In this document: positions 25,664 to 32,692 of the stretch, in pieces
Layout of the letters: each line of letters begins with the position of its first letter
How positions within the stretch are numbered: the first letter of the stretch is position 1
NCBI GenBank assembly: GCA_005776725.1
Contig: SXOO01000204.1
Location: 1-46,557 of the forward strand
Length of the DNA: 46,557 bases
Source of the DNA: Pseudomonadota bacterium
GTDB lineage: Bacteria; Myxococcota_A; UBA9042; GCA-2863065
Direction of reading: 5' to 3'
Position numbers and translations under genes: made by a program
The notes under the pieces: model-generated
Told to the model about the DNA's origin: nothing
Seen by the model: the letters and a program-made list of their open reading frames with translations, nothing else
The model's database searches: none

Positions 25664-28243
25664 TCAGGGGGTGTCCGAGGGGAAGAAGACGTGGATGACG
25701 TCGCCCGCGTCACCGTCCCAGAAGACCACGCTCACGGCGTCGTTCGGGTGGATCCCGAGGGCGGGCCAGCGGAGCCCGAGGCCCTTCGCGCTCGGGGCCT
25801 GGACCGTCTCCACCGTCCACAAGCCGTCACCGGGGCCATACGCGAGCCGGATCTCGCCCTTGATGCTGCGGTAGGCCAGGAAGGCCTGGTCCGTCTTGGA
25901 GTACGCGAGCTCGCAGGACTCCTCGGCCTCCTTGTCGACCGGCATCTTGGCGAAGTCCCCGTCCTCGGCAAACAGCAGCCCGCGATCGCCGGCGACGGTG
26001 TTGTCGAGCCAGCAGAAGCCCAGCGTCCCATCCGACTTCTCCGCGAGGTCGAAGCGGTGTGTGCCCACGTTGGCGATGGTGTCCACCTGGACGCGGGTGG
26101 TCACGCCTGCGAGCCCGGAGATCAGCGCGACGGTGTTGTCGTCCTCCACTACCAGGACGTGGAGCTTGCCGTCGCTGCCCAGAAGGGCGGCCGGCGCGTC
26201 GTTGTAGTCCGTGCTGGCCTCGTCCGCGAAGACGGCCTGAGTGGCCGAGAGGCCGTTGCTGGTGGCGTAACCGAGCTCGTCCACTGAAGTGTAGACCGCG
26301 TATTGCTCCGCGGTGCCCGCTGCGAAGGCGAAGTCACCCGCCTGGTAAGCCACGGGCGAGAAGGTGTCCGCCACGCTGAGCGAGCTCCAGGTGCCGGCCT
26401 TTTGTGTCGCGATCACGATCGTGGCCGCCGAGGGCGTCTCTCCGCCGCGCCAGGCGACGCGCGGCGTGTCGAGCGCATCGAGTGAGACCCGGGTGAAGCG
26501 GCCGTTCGCCGGTGAGGCGCTAGAGCTCAGGGTCTCCACGGTGGCAAAGCCAGCCTTCCCGCGCGACACGCGGGCCTCGCCGACGGCGGCGGTCTCGTGG
26601 TGCCACGCGGCGAGGACCTGATCGGGCCAGAGGACGCCCACACTCGGGTAGGCGGCGAGCTCGGCGGCCTCGTCGAGGACCTCGATCACCCGGTCGCAGC
26701 AGGCAGTGGCGACCTCGCCCGAGTCCGGGGAGCACGGTACGAAGCCGGCGTCACAGGAGGCTGCGACGCACGCTCCGTCGGCGCAGGTGGTGGTGGCCAC
26801 GCCGACGGTGGGGCACGCGACACAAGCGCCGTCGCAGAGCAGGTGAGCCTCGTTGCACTGGAGCGCGCAGCTGCCCTCGACGCAGGCAGGCTCCGCGTTG
26901 GCCGCGCCGGGGCACGGGTCGCACCCCGCGCCGCAGTGGAGGGGCGAGTCGTCAGTGACGCACTTGTCTCCGCACACGTGGTGGCCGGCCTCGCAGACCG
27001 CCGAGCACTCGTAGCCACCTGCCGTGGCCGGGGTGCACGCGGCCGAGCCGCCCGACGGCGCGGGGCAGGCGTCGCAGCGGTCTCCGCAGCTGGTGACGGC
27101 GTCGTCAGGCACACAGGCAGGGTCGCAGGCGTGGTGGCCCGCCTCGCAGGTGGTGACGCACTGGAAGTCCTTGCAGGCCGTCGTTCCGCCGACCACCTGT
27201 GTGCACACGCCGCAGCTGCCGCCGCAGCCGTCGTCGCCACAGGACTTGCCGACGCAGTTGGAGGAGCTCACGAGGTTGTTGGTCTCGTCGCAGTCGAGTC
27301 CGCCCTGACAGAACTGACCGCGGGTGTCGCCGTCGGGGTCGATGCAGCAGGTGTCGAGGTCCGACAGTAGGTCTAGCACCGCTTGGGAGACCGACTCGCC
27401 GTCCAGCGTGACGCGAGCATCCTCGGTGCCTCCGGCTGCAGCGAGCGCGTCGGCAAACGGGGAGCCGTCGGCGTCGCCGAGCCAGAGCACCCGAAGGCGC
27501 GCGTCCCGCTCCCTGAGGCGCGCCGCCGCTGCAACGGCGCCGTCCGCGCCGCCGCACGGCGACTCATTGGCGGTGAGCAGCACGATCCGCTCGCCCTCGC
27601 CGCGGTTGCCGAGGAGCGCGGCCGCCGAGTCCAGCGCTGTGGAGAGCGCGAGCTCGGTGGCGTCCCCTGTGCCGGCCGTCTGCAGCGCGTCGATGAGGTC
27701 GTCGGGCTCACCCTTCGCCAGGACGTGGGTGCCGCCGATGTCACACGCCGACTCGCCCGTGAACACGAGGCCGTACCAGACGCCCGCTGCCGTCCGCTCG
27801 AACACTCGGCGAAGCCCCTGGTAGAGCTCCGCGTAGCGGGTGCCCTTCATGGCGACCGACTGGTCCACCACGAACACGATCTCGGGCACGACGCATCCGC
27901 CGAAGCACGTCCCCGCCGCGCAAGTGCGCCCGTCCTGACAGGGGATGAACTCGCCGAGGTCGACACACCCGGAGAGGTCGGGAGCGCAGACGTGATAGCC
28001 CAGCCCGCCAGTGCACGACTGCGTGCCGGTCTCGACGCACTGCGACGGCGGGCAGTTCACGGGCTCTCCCGTGTCGCTCGCGTCCCCCTGAGTGGTCTCG
28101 TCCGCGGCGCCGACCTCCTCGAGGCCGTCTGCATCGCCGCTCGGGGGCGCACCGGCGTCGGCCGATCCCGTGCCCCCGGAGTCGGAACACGCGAGGAACA
28201 GGACGCAGGGGAGGGGGAGAAGGCGGCGCATGAGGGAAAACAT
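25664..28243 (-). CDS. Large lipoprotein with VWA-like domain, Cys-rich repeats and beta-propeller-like C-terminus
   Basis: About 859 residues. MFSLMRRLLPLPCVLFLAC gives a signal with probable lipidated Cys19; an ATG at 28231 is an equally possible start. A Ser/Asp/Gly-rich linker leads to a von Willebrand A-like domain from 121: EIVFVVDQSVAMKG, where the MIDAS motif DxSxS reads D-Q-S-V-A, so metal binding may be weakened. IVLLTANESPCGG and LRVLWLGDADGSPF continue the fold. Residues about 305-545 hold repeated Cys clusters of the kind C-x-x-GHH-x-C...CG-x-x-C-x-x-C. The last 310 residues are repeated short beta strands, propeller-like. Such lipoproteins are common in Myxococcota; adhesion or surface binding is likely but not shown. 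Confidence 0.75.
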   Translation of the reverse strand: MFSLMRRLLPLPCVLFLACSDSGGTGSADAGAPPSGDADGLEEVGAADETTQGDASDTGEPVNCPPSQCVETGTQSCTGGLGYHVCAPDLSGCVDLGEFIPCQDGRTCAAGTCFGGCVVPEIVFVVDQSVAMKGTRYAELYQGLRRVFERTAAGVWYGLVFTGESACDIGGTHVLAKGEPDDLIDALQTAGTGDATELALSTALDSAAALLGNRGEGERIVLLTANESPCGGADGAVAAAARLRERDARLRVLWLGDADGSPFADALAAAGGTEDARVTLDGESVSQAVLDLLSDLDTCCIDPDGDTRGQFCQGGLDCDETNNLVSSSNCVGKSCGDDGCGGSCGVCTQVVGGTTACKDFQCVTTCEAGHHACDPACVPDDAVTSCGDRCDACPAPSGGSAACTPATAGGYECSAVCEAGHHVCGDKCVTDDSPLHCGAGCDPCPGAANAEPACVEGSCALQCNEAHLLCDGACVACPTVGVATTTCADGACVAASCDAGFVPCSPDSGEVATACCDRVIEVLDEAAELAAYPSVGVLWPDQVLAAWHHETAAVGEARVSRGKAGFATVETLSSSASPANGRFTRVSLDALDTPRVAWRGGETPSAATIVIATQKAGTWSSLSVADTFSPVAYQAGDFAFAAGTAEQYAVYTSVDELGYATSNGLSATQAVFADEASTDYNDAPAALLGSDGKLHVLVVEDDNTVALISGLAGVTTRVQVDTIANVGTHRFDLAEKSDGTLGFCWLDNTVAGDRGLLFAEDGDFAKMPVDKEAEESCELAYSKTDQAFLAYRSIKGEIRLAYGPGDGLWTVETVQAPSAKGLGLRWPALGIHPNDAVSVVFWDGDAGDVIHVFFPSDTP

Positions 28244-28380
28244 CGGGGGCATTCTGGCGAGAGCGGCCTTCAGAGACAACCCCGAAGGACGAGAGCCCAC
28301 GCGGACATCCCGCGGGCACGGCTTCGCCGTCGCCCTCCACTCCATCGTCGCGCTAGGGTCCCGTGCCGCAGGGAAAGGCG

Positions 28381-28409
28381 TTGACAGCGCTCCGACCCGT
28401 TGGTAAACC
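28381..28409 (+). promoter_or_regulatory. Promoter of tRNA-Val
   Basis: A perfect TTGACA -35 (28381-28386) is followed after 17 bp by TAAACC (28404-28409), 31 bp before the tRNA. The -10 is poor but the -35 and spacing are ideal for a stable RNA gene. Confidence 0.55.
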
Positions 28410-28439
28410 CCGCCCCGCTCGGATGCCTCGGCGTCCGAC

Positions 28440-28514
28440 GGGCGCATAGCTCAGTGGGAGAGCACTGTCTTCACACGGCAGGGGTCGCTGGTTCGATACC
28501 AGCTGCGCCCACCA
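28440..28514 (+). tRNA. tRNA-Val (anticodon CAC)
   Basis: A full cloverleaf of 75 bases including an encoded CCA. Acceptor GGGCGCA pairs with TGCGCCC; the D arm is GCTC-AGTGGGA-GAGC; the anticodon stem CTGTC/GGCAG has one T-G wobble and a loop TTCACAC with anticodon CAC at 34-36; the variable loop is 5 bases; the T arm is GCTGG-TTCGATA-CCAGC. CAC reads the valine codon GTG, the commonest valine codon in this GC-rich DNA together with GTC. A promoter lies upstream and a hairpin downstream. Confidence 0.97.
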
Positions 28515-28565
28515 CTGGTCGGTCAGGTTGGGTCTCCGCGGCGTAACCCGCGGCAGCCCTCGGTA

Positions 28566-28585
28566 GCGACTCCGAAGGGGGTCGT
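28566..28585 (+). terminator. Hairpin downstream of tRNA-Val, probable terminator
   Basis: GCGACTCC and GGGGTCGT form an 8-bp stem (two G-T pairs) closed by the GAAG tetraloop, 51 bp after the tRNA. A second stem, CCGCGG-CGTAAC-CCGCGG at 28536-28553, lies between. No T-run follows either. Confidence 0.5.
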
Positions 28586-28661
28586 GATCGAGGTGCTGCG
28601 ACCGCCTGGCCGCACAATGCTCGCGAGCCCTTCGGGGCGGCGAGCGCGGTCCGGAGGCGGA

Positions 28662-30377
28662 ATGAGCAACCTCGAGGTGCTGGAAGCAGCGGCGCGTCGG
28701 TGGCGCGCTTTCGACCCGGATCCCGAGACCCGGAGCGCAATCGACTCCCTGTTGTCCGGCGGCGACGCCGCGGCCCTCGAGGCGGCCTTCGGGAGCCGGC
28801 TCCAGTTCGGCACGGCCGGTATCCGCGGGACGCTGGGCCCTGGGCCCGGGTACGTGAACCGGGCCTTGGTTCGCGCGGTCAGCCAGGGGCTCTGCGACTA
28901 TCTCCACGCCAACGTCCCGGAAGCGCGCACGCGCGGCATCGCGCTCGGCCACGACGCCCGGCGCGGGTCTGCCGACTTCGCGGCCGAGGCGGCCCGCGCT
29001 TTCGTGGACGCCGGCTTCACCGTCTTCCTCTCCCCGGCCGAGTCGCCCACGCCGCTGGTCGCGTACTCGCTGCTCGCGCACGGCGCCGCGGCCGGCGTCG
29101 TGGTCACGGCCAGCCACAACCCGCCCGAGTACAACGGCTACAAGGTCTACTGGGAGAACGGCGCGCAGATCATCCCGCCGCACGACGTGGGGATCGCTGC
29201 CGCGATCGATCGCGTGATCACCGCGGGGTGTCCAGATCGCGGCGTCCACGGCGGCAGGGTGGTGCCCGTCGACGATCGCGCCGCCTACGTGGCCGCCGTG
29301 GCCGAGCAGTGCTCCCGGGCCCTGCCGGGCGTGAGCGGTCCTGGGCCATCGGCGGTGTATACCCCCCTCCACGGCGTCGGTGCCGAGCTCTGCGAGGCGG
29401 TCGTCGCCGCGCAGGACGTCGAGGTGCACACGGTGGCCTCACAGCGGGCCCCCGACGGCGCGTTCCCGACCGTGCGCTTCCCCAACCCCGAGGAAGCCGG
29501 GGCGCTCGATGAGGCCGAGGCCCTACTGCGCTCCACCGGCGCTCAACTGCTGCTGGCGAATGACCCGGACGCCGACCGCCTCGCTGCGGGCTGGGTGGGG
29601 CCGGGCGGGCTGCACAAGTTCACGGGCGACGAGCTCGGCGCGTTGTTCGCGGACGCGCTGCTCGAGGCGCGGGGCCGCGACCGCAACCTCGCCGAGCGCG
29701 CCTTCGTGGGTCGCTCGATGGTGTCTTCCGAGCTCCTCGATCGCATCGCCGCGCACTGGGGCGCCGCCGTGGTGGAGACCCTCACCGGGTTCAAGTGGCT
29801 CTGGAACGAGGGCGTGCGCCGGACGCAGGCCGGCGAGACCTACGTGTTCGCCTACGAAGAGGCCCTGGGGTACTCGGTGGGCCCGATCGTGCGTGACAAA
29901 GACGGGATCGGGGCCGCCGCGATGCTTGCCAGGATCTCGCGGATTGGCCCGCTCGCCGAGCGGCTCGAGCGGATCTATGCCCGGCACGGCTTCTTCGCCA
30001 CGCGGCAGAAGAGCGTCTCGGACGCTTCGCCTGGGGGACTCGCGCGGCTCCAGGCGGCGGTGGTGGGGCTGGCCCGTCGGCCGCCCGCCGCGGTCACCGG
30101 GCTGGCTGTCGTCCGCGCCGTGGACTTTCAGGCCCCGGGTGGCCGCCTTCCGCCCACCGAGGGCGTGGGCCTGTGGCTCGAGGACGGCACGCGCGTGCTG
30201 GTGCGACCGAGCGGGACCGAGCCCAAGATCAAGATCTACCTGCAGCTCGTCGAGACCTGGGGCACCGGCTGCCGAGAGCGCGCGAACGTGCGGCTCGACG
30301 CCGTCGAGCGGGAGCTGGTCGGCCTCGTGCGGCCGGCTCCCATCGGCAGCGCCGGTGGCGTTCCGCAGCGGGGCTAA
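28662..30377 (+). CDS. Phosphoglucomutase/phosphomannomutase (PGM2-like alpha-D-phosphohexomutase)
   Basis: A 571-residue enzyme that moves phosphate between C1 and C6 of a hexose (or C1 and C5 of a pentose). FGTAGIRGTLGPGPGYVN is at 49-66, the phosphoserine loop TASHNPPEYNGYK has Ser151, the Mg site is NDPDADRLA, sugar binding is at YVFAYEEALGYSVG, and VRPSGTEPKIKIYL binds the phosphate. Length and the EYNGYKVYW sequence after the active site place it with the PGM2/phosphopentomutase group rather than the shorter AlgC or GlmM types. The ATG at 28662 has GGAGG at 28653-28657. It is a single gene between the tRNA and a strong 3' hairpin. Confidence 0.9.
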   Translation: MSNLEVLEAAARRWRAFDPDPETRSAIDSLLSGGDAAALEAAFGSRLQFGTAGIRGTLGPGPGYVNRALVRAVSQGLCDYLHANVPEARTRGIALGHDARRGSADFAAEAARAFVDAGFTVFLSPAESPTPLVAYSLLAHGAAAGVVVTASHNPPEYNGYKVYWENGAQIIPPHDVGIAAAIDRVITAGCPDRGVHGGRVVPVDDRAAYVAAVAEQCSRALPGVSGPGPSAVYTPLHGVGAELCEAVVAAQDVEVHTVASQRAPDGAFPTVRFPNPEEAGALDEAEALLRSTGAQLLLANDPDADRLAAGWVGPGGLHKFTGDELGALFADALLEARGRDRNLAERAFVGRSMVSSELLDRIAAHWGAAVVETLTGFKWLWNEGVRRTQAGETYVFAYEEALGYSVGPIVRDKDGIGAAAMLARISRIGPLAERLERIYARHGFFATRQKSVSDASPGGLARLQAAVVGLARRPPAAVTGLAVVRAVDFQAPGGRLPPTEGVGLWLEDGTRVLVRPSGTEPKIKIYLQLVETWGTGCRERANVRLDAVERELVGLVRPAPIGSAGGVPQRG

Positions 30378-30404
30378 CGACCACGGCTCACACAACGGCT
30401 CGGT

Positions 30405-30437
30405 GCGCCGAGCAAGGCCCGCGGTGGGGCTCGGCGC
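30405..30437 (+). terminator. Strong hairpin after the phosphohexomutase gene
   Basis: GCGCCGAGC and GCTCGGCGC form a perfect 9-bp stem around a 15-base loop that itself can pair CCC with GGG. It begins 28 bp after the stop codon. No T-run, but the stem is the strongest in the window. Confidence 0.6.
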
Positions 30438-30494
30438 GGACGGCGACATTGCGCGGCTGAAAGGCGCTGCGACGGGGAGCTTCGACTTGCGACC

Positions 30495-30509
30495 CCCCTC
30501 CGGGAGGGG
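30495..30509 (+). other. Short hairpin upstream of the eCIS-core gene
   Basis: CCCCTC and GAGGGG pair around CGG, 48 bp before the ATG at 30558. It could be part of the leader or a second terminator. No promoter was identified in the 180-bp gap. Confidence 0.3.
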
Positions 30510-30557
30510 TAGCCTCGACCCACACGCGCGGTGTCACCGCGCTCGACTGGAGGGCGC

Positions 30558-31313
30558 ATGGCTACACGCAAGCAGCACGGCAAGGGCGGCAAGCGGCGGA
30601 CAGAGAAGGCGCTCGAAGGCGACCTCAGCGCCCTCGAGGCCGCGGCAGAGGCCCAAGACCAGGGGCTCCTCGACGAGCTCGAGGGGCTCGATCCGGCAGA
30701 GCTCGAGGCGCAGGAAGCGGCGGCAGTTGCGCGCGGCGCGATCGGTCGCGTCGAGCAGAAGAAGGACGACCCTTCGGCCCTCGCCGAGTCCATCACGCAG
30801 CGCCACCTTAACGTCGGTAAGCAACTCCTCGCTGACGAGCGGTCGTTCACTCTAGACCGTACGCTGCGGCAGCGCGTCTCGCGATTCATCGGGCGCGACC
30901 CGGGCGACGTTCGCATCCACACCGGGGGCCGCGCTCAAGCCGCCGCCGAAGCGCTCGGCGCCAAGGCCTTCGCGCTCGGGAACCAGGACGTCTACTTCGG
31001 CGCCGGTGAGTACGCTCCCGACAGCGCCGAGGGCCTCGGCGTCCTCGTACACGAGCTCACCCACGCCACCGACAATGCCGTGGGCGCCGCGTTTACCACC
31101 GGGTCGAGCCAGGCCGCGTACAGCCAGGCCGAAGGACGCGCCGAGGCGGCCCAGGTCCAGGCGGAGGAGGCCGCGCGCTCCGGCCAGGCAGACGATCCGG
31201 CGGGGAGAAGAACGGCCACCCCCAAGATCGACCTCGACAAACTAGAGGCCGCCGTTGCCAAGCTGATCGAGCGAGAGTCCCGGTTCATGGGCAATCGAGT
31301 GGGGGCAAACTGA
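30558..31313 (+). CDS. eCIS-core (DUF4157) domain protein, putative zinc metallopeptidase
   Basis: A 251-residue protein without a signal peptide. The N-terminus is very basic (MATRKQHGKGGKRRTEK), followed by an acidic Ala/Glu/Leu helix region. Residues about 92-172 are a DUF4157 domain: GRDPGDVRIHTGGRAQAAAEALGAKAF, VYFGAGEYAP and the zinc-binding HELTHA with His165, Glu166 and His169. This domain is typical of proteins tied to extracellular contractile injection systems and of polymorphic toxin carriers. The C-terminal 80 residues are Ala/Glu-rich helix with no clear toxin domain. No sheath, baseplate or tube gene is in this window, so it is an orphan copy. ATG follows GGAGGG by three bases. 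The next gene starts 4 bp after its stop. Confidence 0.85.
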   Translation: MATRKQHGKGGKRRTEKALEGDLSALEAAAEAQDQGLLDELEGLDPAELEAQEAAAVARGAIGRVEQKKDDPSALAESITQRHLNVGKQLLADERSFTLDRTLRQRVSRFIGRDPGDVRIHTGGRAQAAAEALGAKAFALGNQDVYFGAGEYAPDSAEGLGVLVHELTHATDNAVGAAFTTGSSQAAYSQAEGRAEAAQVQAEEAARSGQADDPAGRRTATPKIDLDKLEAAVAKLIERESRFMGNRVGAN

Positions 31314-31317
31314 ACCC

Positions 31318-31941
31318 GTGGTCGTACGTGCAGTAGTCGTCCTCGCGCTCCTCGGTTGCTCCAAACCCACAGCTCCGGTGCCCGCAGCGCCAGCGGTTCC
31401 ACCAGCGTCCGCAGCGGCTCCGCCAGCGTCCGCAGCGCCTCCGGCAGCCGAGGCCCCCGCCGCGCCTGCCGCGCCTGCCACGCCTGCCGCACCGGCCGCG
31501 TCGGGTGCCACGGTCAACGCCGCGGGTTATCGCCTCGCTGTGCCCGCCGGCTGGGTGGCCGAGGCCCCCGCCAATCCCATGCGGCTCGCGCAGTTCGTCC
31601 TGCCCGGCGAGGGTGGGAACGCGATCCTCACGCTCTCGTCCGCGGGCGGGTCAGTGGATCAGAACTTCGTCCGCTGGCGCGGGCAGTTCGAGGGGACCCC
31701 GGGGGAGGAAGCCGGTGCGCTGCCGAGCGGAACGCGCTGGATTCGACTCAGCGGGACCTACCTCGACAAGCCATCGCCCATGGCGCCCGGGCCGGGGACA
31801 CCGAAGCCCGACTCCGTGATGCACGGCGCCGTCATCGGGCCCGAGGGCGAGGCGCTCTTCGTGAAGGCGTGGGGCCCGAAGGCCACACTAGACACGCATC
31901 GCGGCGCGATTGATGCGTTCGTCGCCTCGGCCGCGCGCTGA
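31318..31941 (+). CDS. Small lipoprotein of unknown function
   Basis: A 207-residue protein. MVVRAVVVLALLGC has a good lipobox (L-L-G-C, Cys14). Residues 17-60 are an Ala/Pro/Ser tether. The globular part (about 63-207) starts ATVNAAGYRLAVPAGWVAEAP and has INW beta segments ending in a helix (THRGAIDAFVASAAR); it resembles small proteins that begin with a PsbP/Mog1-like G-Y-x-x-x-P-x-G-W pattern, but assignment is uncertain. The GTG at 31318 lies 4 bp after the eCIS-core gene, so the pair is probably co-transcribed. It overlaps the next gene by 29 bp. Confidence 0.7.
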   Translation: MVVRAVVVLALLGCSKPTAPVPAAPAVPPASAAAPPASAAPPAAEAPAAPAAPATPAAPAASGATVNAAGYRLAVPAGWVAEAPANPMRLAQFVLPGEGGNAILTLSSAGGSVDQNFVRWRGQFEGTPGEEAGALPSGTRWIRLSGTYLDKPSPMAPGPGTPKPDSVMHGAVIGPEGEALFVKAWGPKATLDTHRGAIDAFVASAAR

Positions 31942-32692
31942 GGGGGCCCTCGCGCTCCTCGGCGCGTTGTCCTGCTCCCAGGCATCTTCGCCAGGTCCAC
32001 AACAAGACGTCGGTCCGTGCGCCGGAGTGGAGAGGCAGTGCGACCTCGCCGGACAGGTGCTCGAGTGCGCGCCGGAGGGCTGGTTGGTCGTTGCTGCCTG
32101 CCCAGATGGCTGCGAGGCGGGTGCGTGTGTCTGCGCTCCGAAGTGCATTGGCTGCGGCGGGCCCGACGGCTGTGGCGGCGTCTGTGAGTGCCCGCTGGGC
32201 GAGTGTATCGACGGGCAGTGCCGAGCCGCATGCCCCATCGAGGGCACCGGTGCCGCCATCGGTGACGTGGTCGCCGCCATGACCCTGGCCGGCCCGGAGG
32301 CCACATGGAGCTCCCACGCGCGCTGCCAGCTCGGGAGCACGCTGCTGGTCGAAGTGGCTTCGTGGTGCGACGCGTGCGTACCCTCCGTCGAGTTCGCCAA
32401 AGCCCGGGGTGACGACGTGGAATGGTTCCTCGTGCTCGGCGAGACGCAGCCCGGCACGCCGCCGAGCACCAACGACGCGGTGGCCTATGCCGCGGCGAGA
32501 GGGGTCCTCGCGTCGCGGATGCTGCTCGACCCGGCGTTCACGACCCTCGCGGCCTCGATAGATCACGGCGGAGGCGGTTACCCCTTCTTCATCGTGTTGG
32601 ATGACGGCCGGCGCATCCGCTACGCCGGACCGGGCGGCGACGCGCCCGACTTCGAGCCGGTTGCCGCGGCGCTCAGCGGAGCGCGCCCATGA
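31913..32692 (+). CDS. Exported Cys-rich protein with thioredoxin-like domain
   Basis: About 259 residues. The ATG at 31913 gives a basic n-region (RSSPRPR), a hydrophobic stretch (GALALLGAL) and a Cys that may be lipidated, so it is an exported protein despite the 29-bp overlap with the gene before. Residues about 35-105 hold some 18 cysteines in short spacings (CAPKCIGCGGPDGCGGVCEC), a disulfide-rich module. From about 120 a thioredoxin-like fold follows with the C-x-x-C pair in ASWCDACVPSVEF, and a cis-Pro loop in GGYPFFIVLDDG. It may act as a thiol oxidoreductase in the periplasm. Its stop overlaps the AddB-like start (ATGA). Confidence 0.7.
   Translation: MRSSPRPRAEGALALLGALSCSQASSPGPQQDVGPCAGVERQCDLAGQVLECAPEGWLVVAACPDGCEAGACVCAPKCIGCGGPDGCGGVCECPLGECIDGQCRAACPIEGTGAAIGDVVAAMTLAGPEATWSSHARCQLGSTLLVEVASWCDACVPSVEFAKARGDDVEWFLVLGETQPGTPPSTNDAVAYAAARGVLASRMLLDPAFTTLAASIDHGGGGYPFFIVLDDGRRIRYAGPGGDAPDFEPVAAALSGARP

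Noticed and set aside
25664..28447. Longer start for the VWA lipoprotein at 28447
   Set aside because: It would run through the tRNA and its promoter; the signal peptide starts at 28243 or 28231.
30471..30492. Possible sigma-54 promoter before the eCIS-core gene
   Set aside because: GG-N11-GC spacing is one base too long, and sigma-54 promoters need N10.
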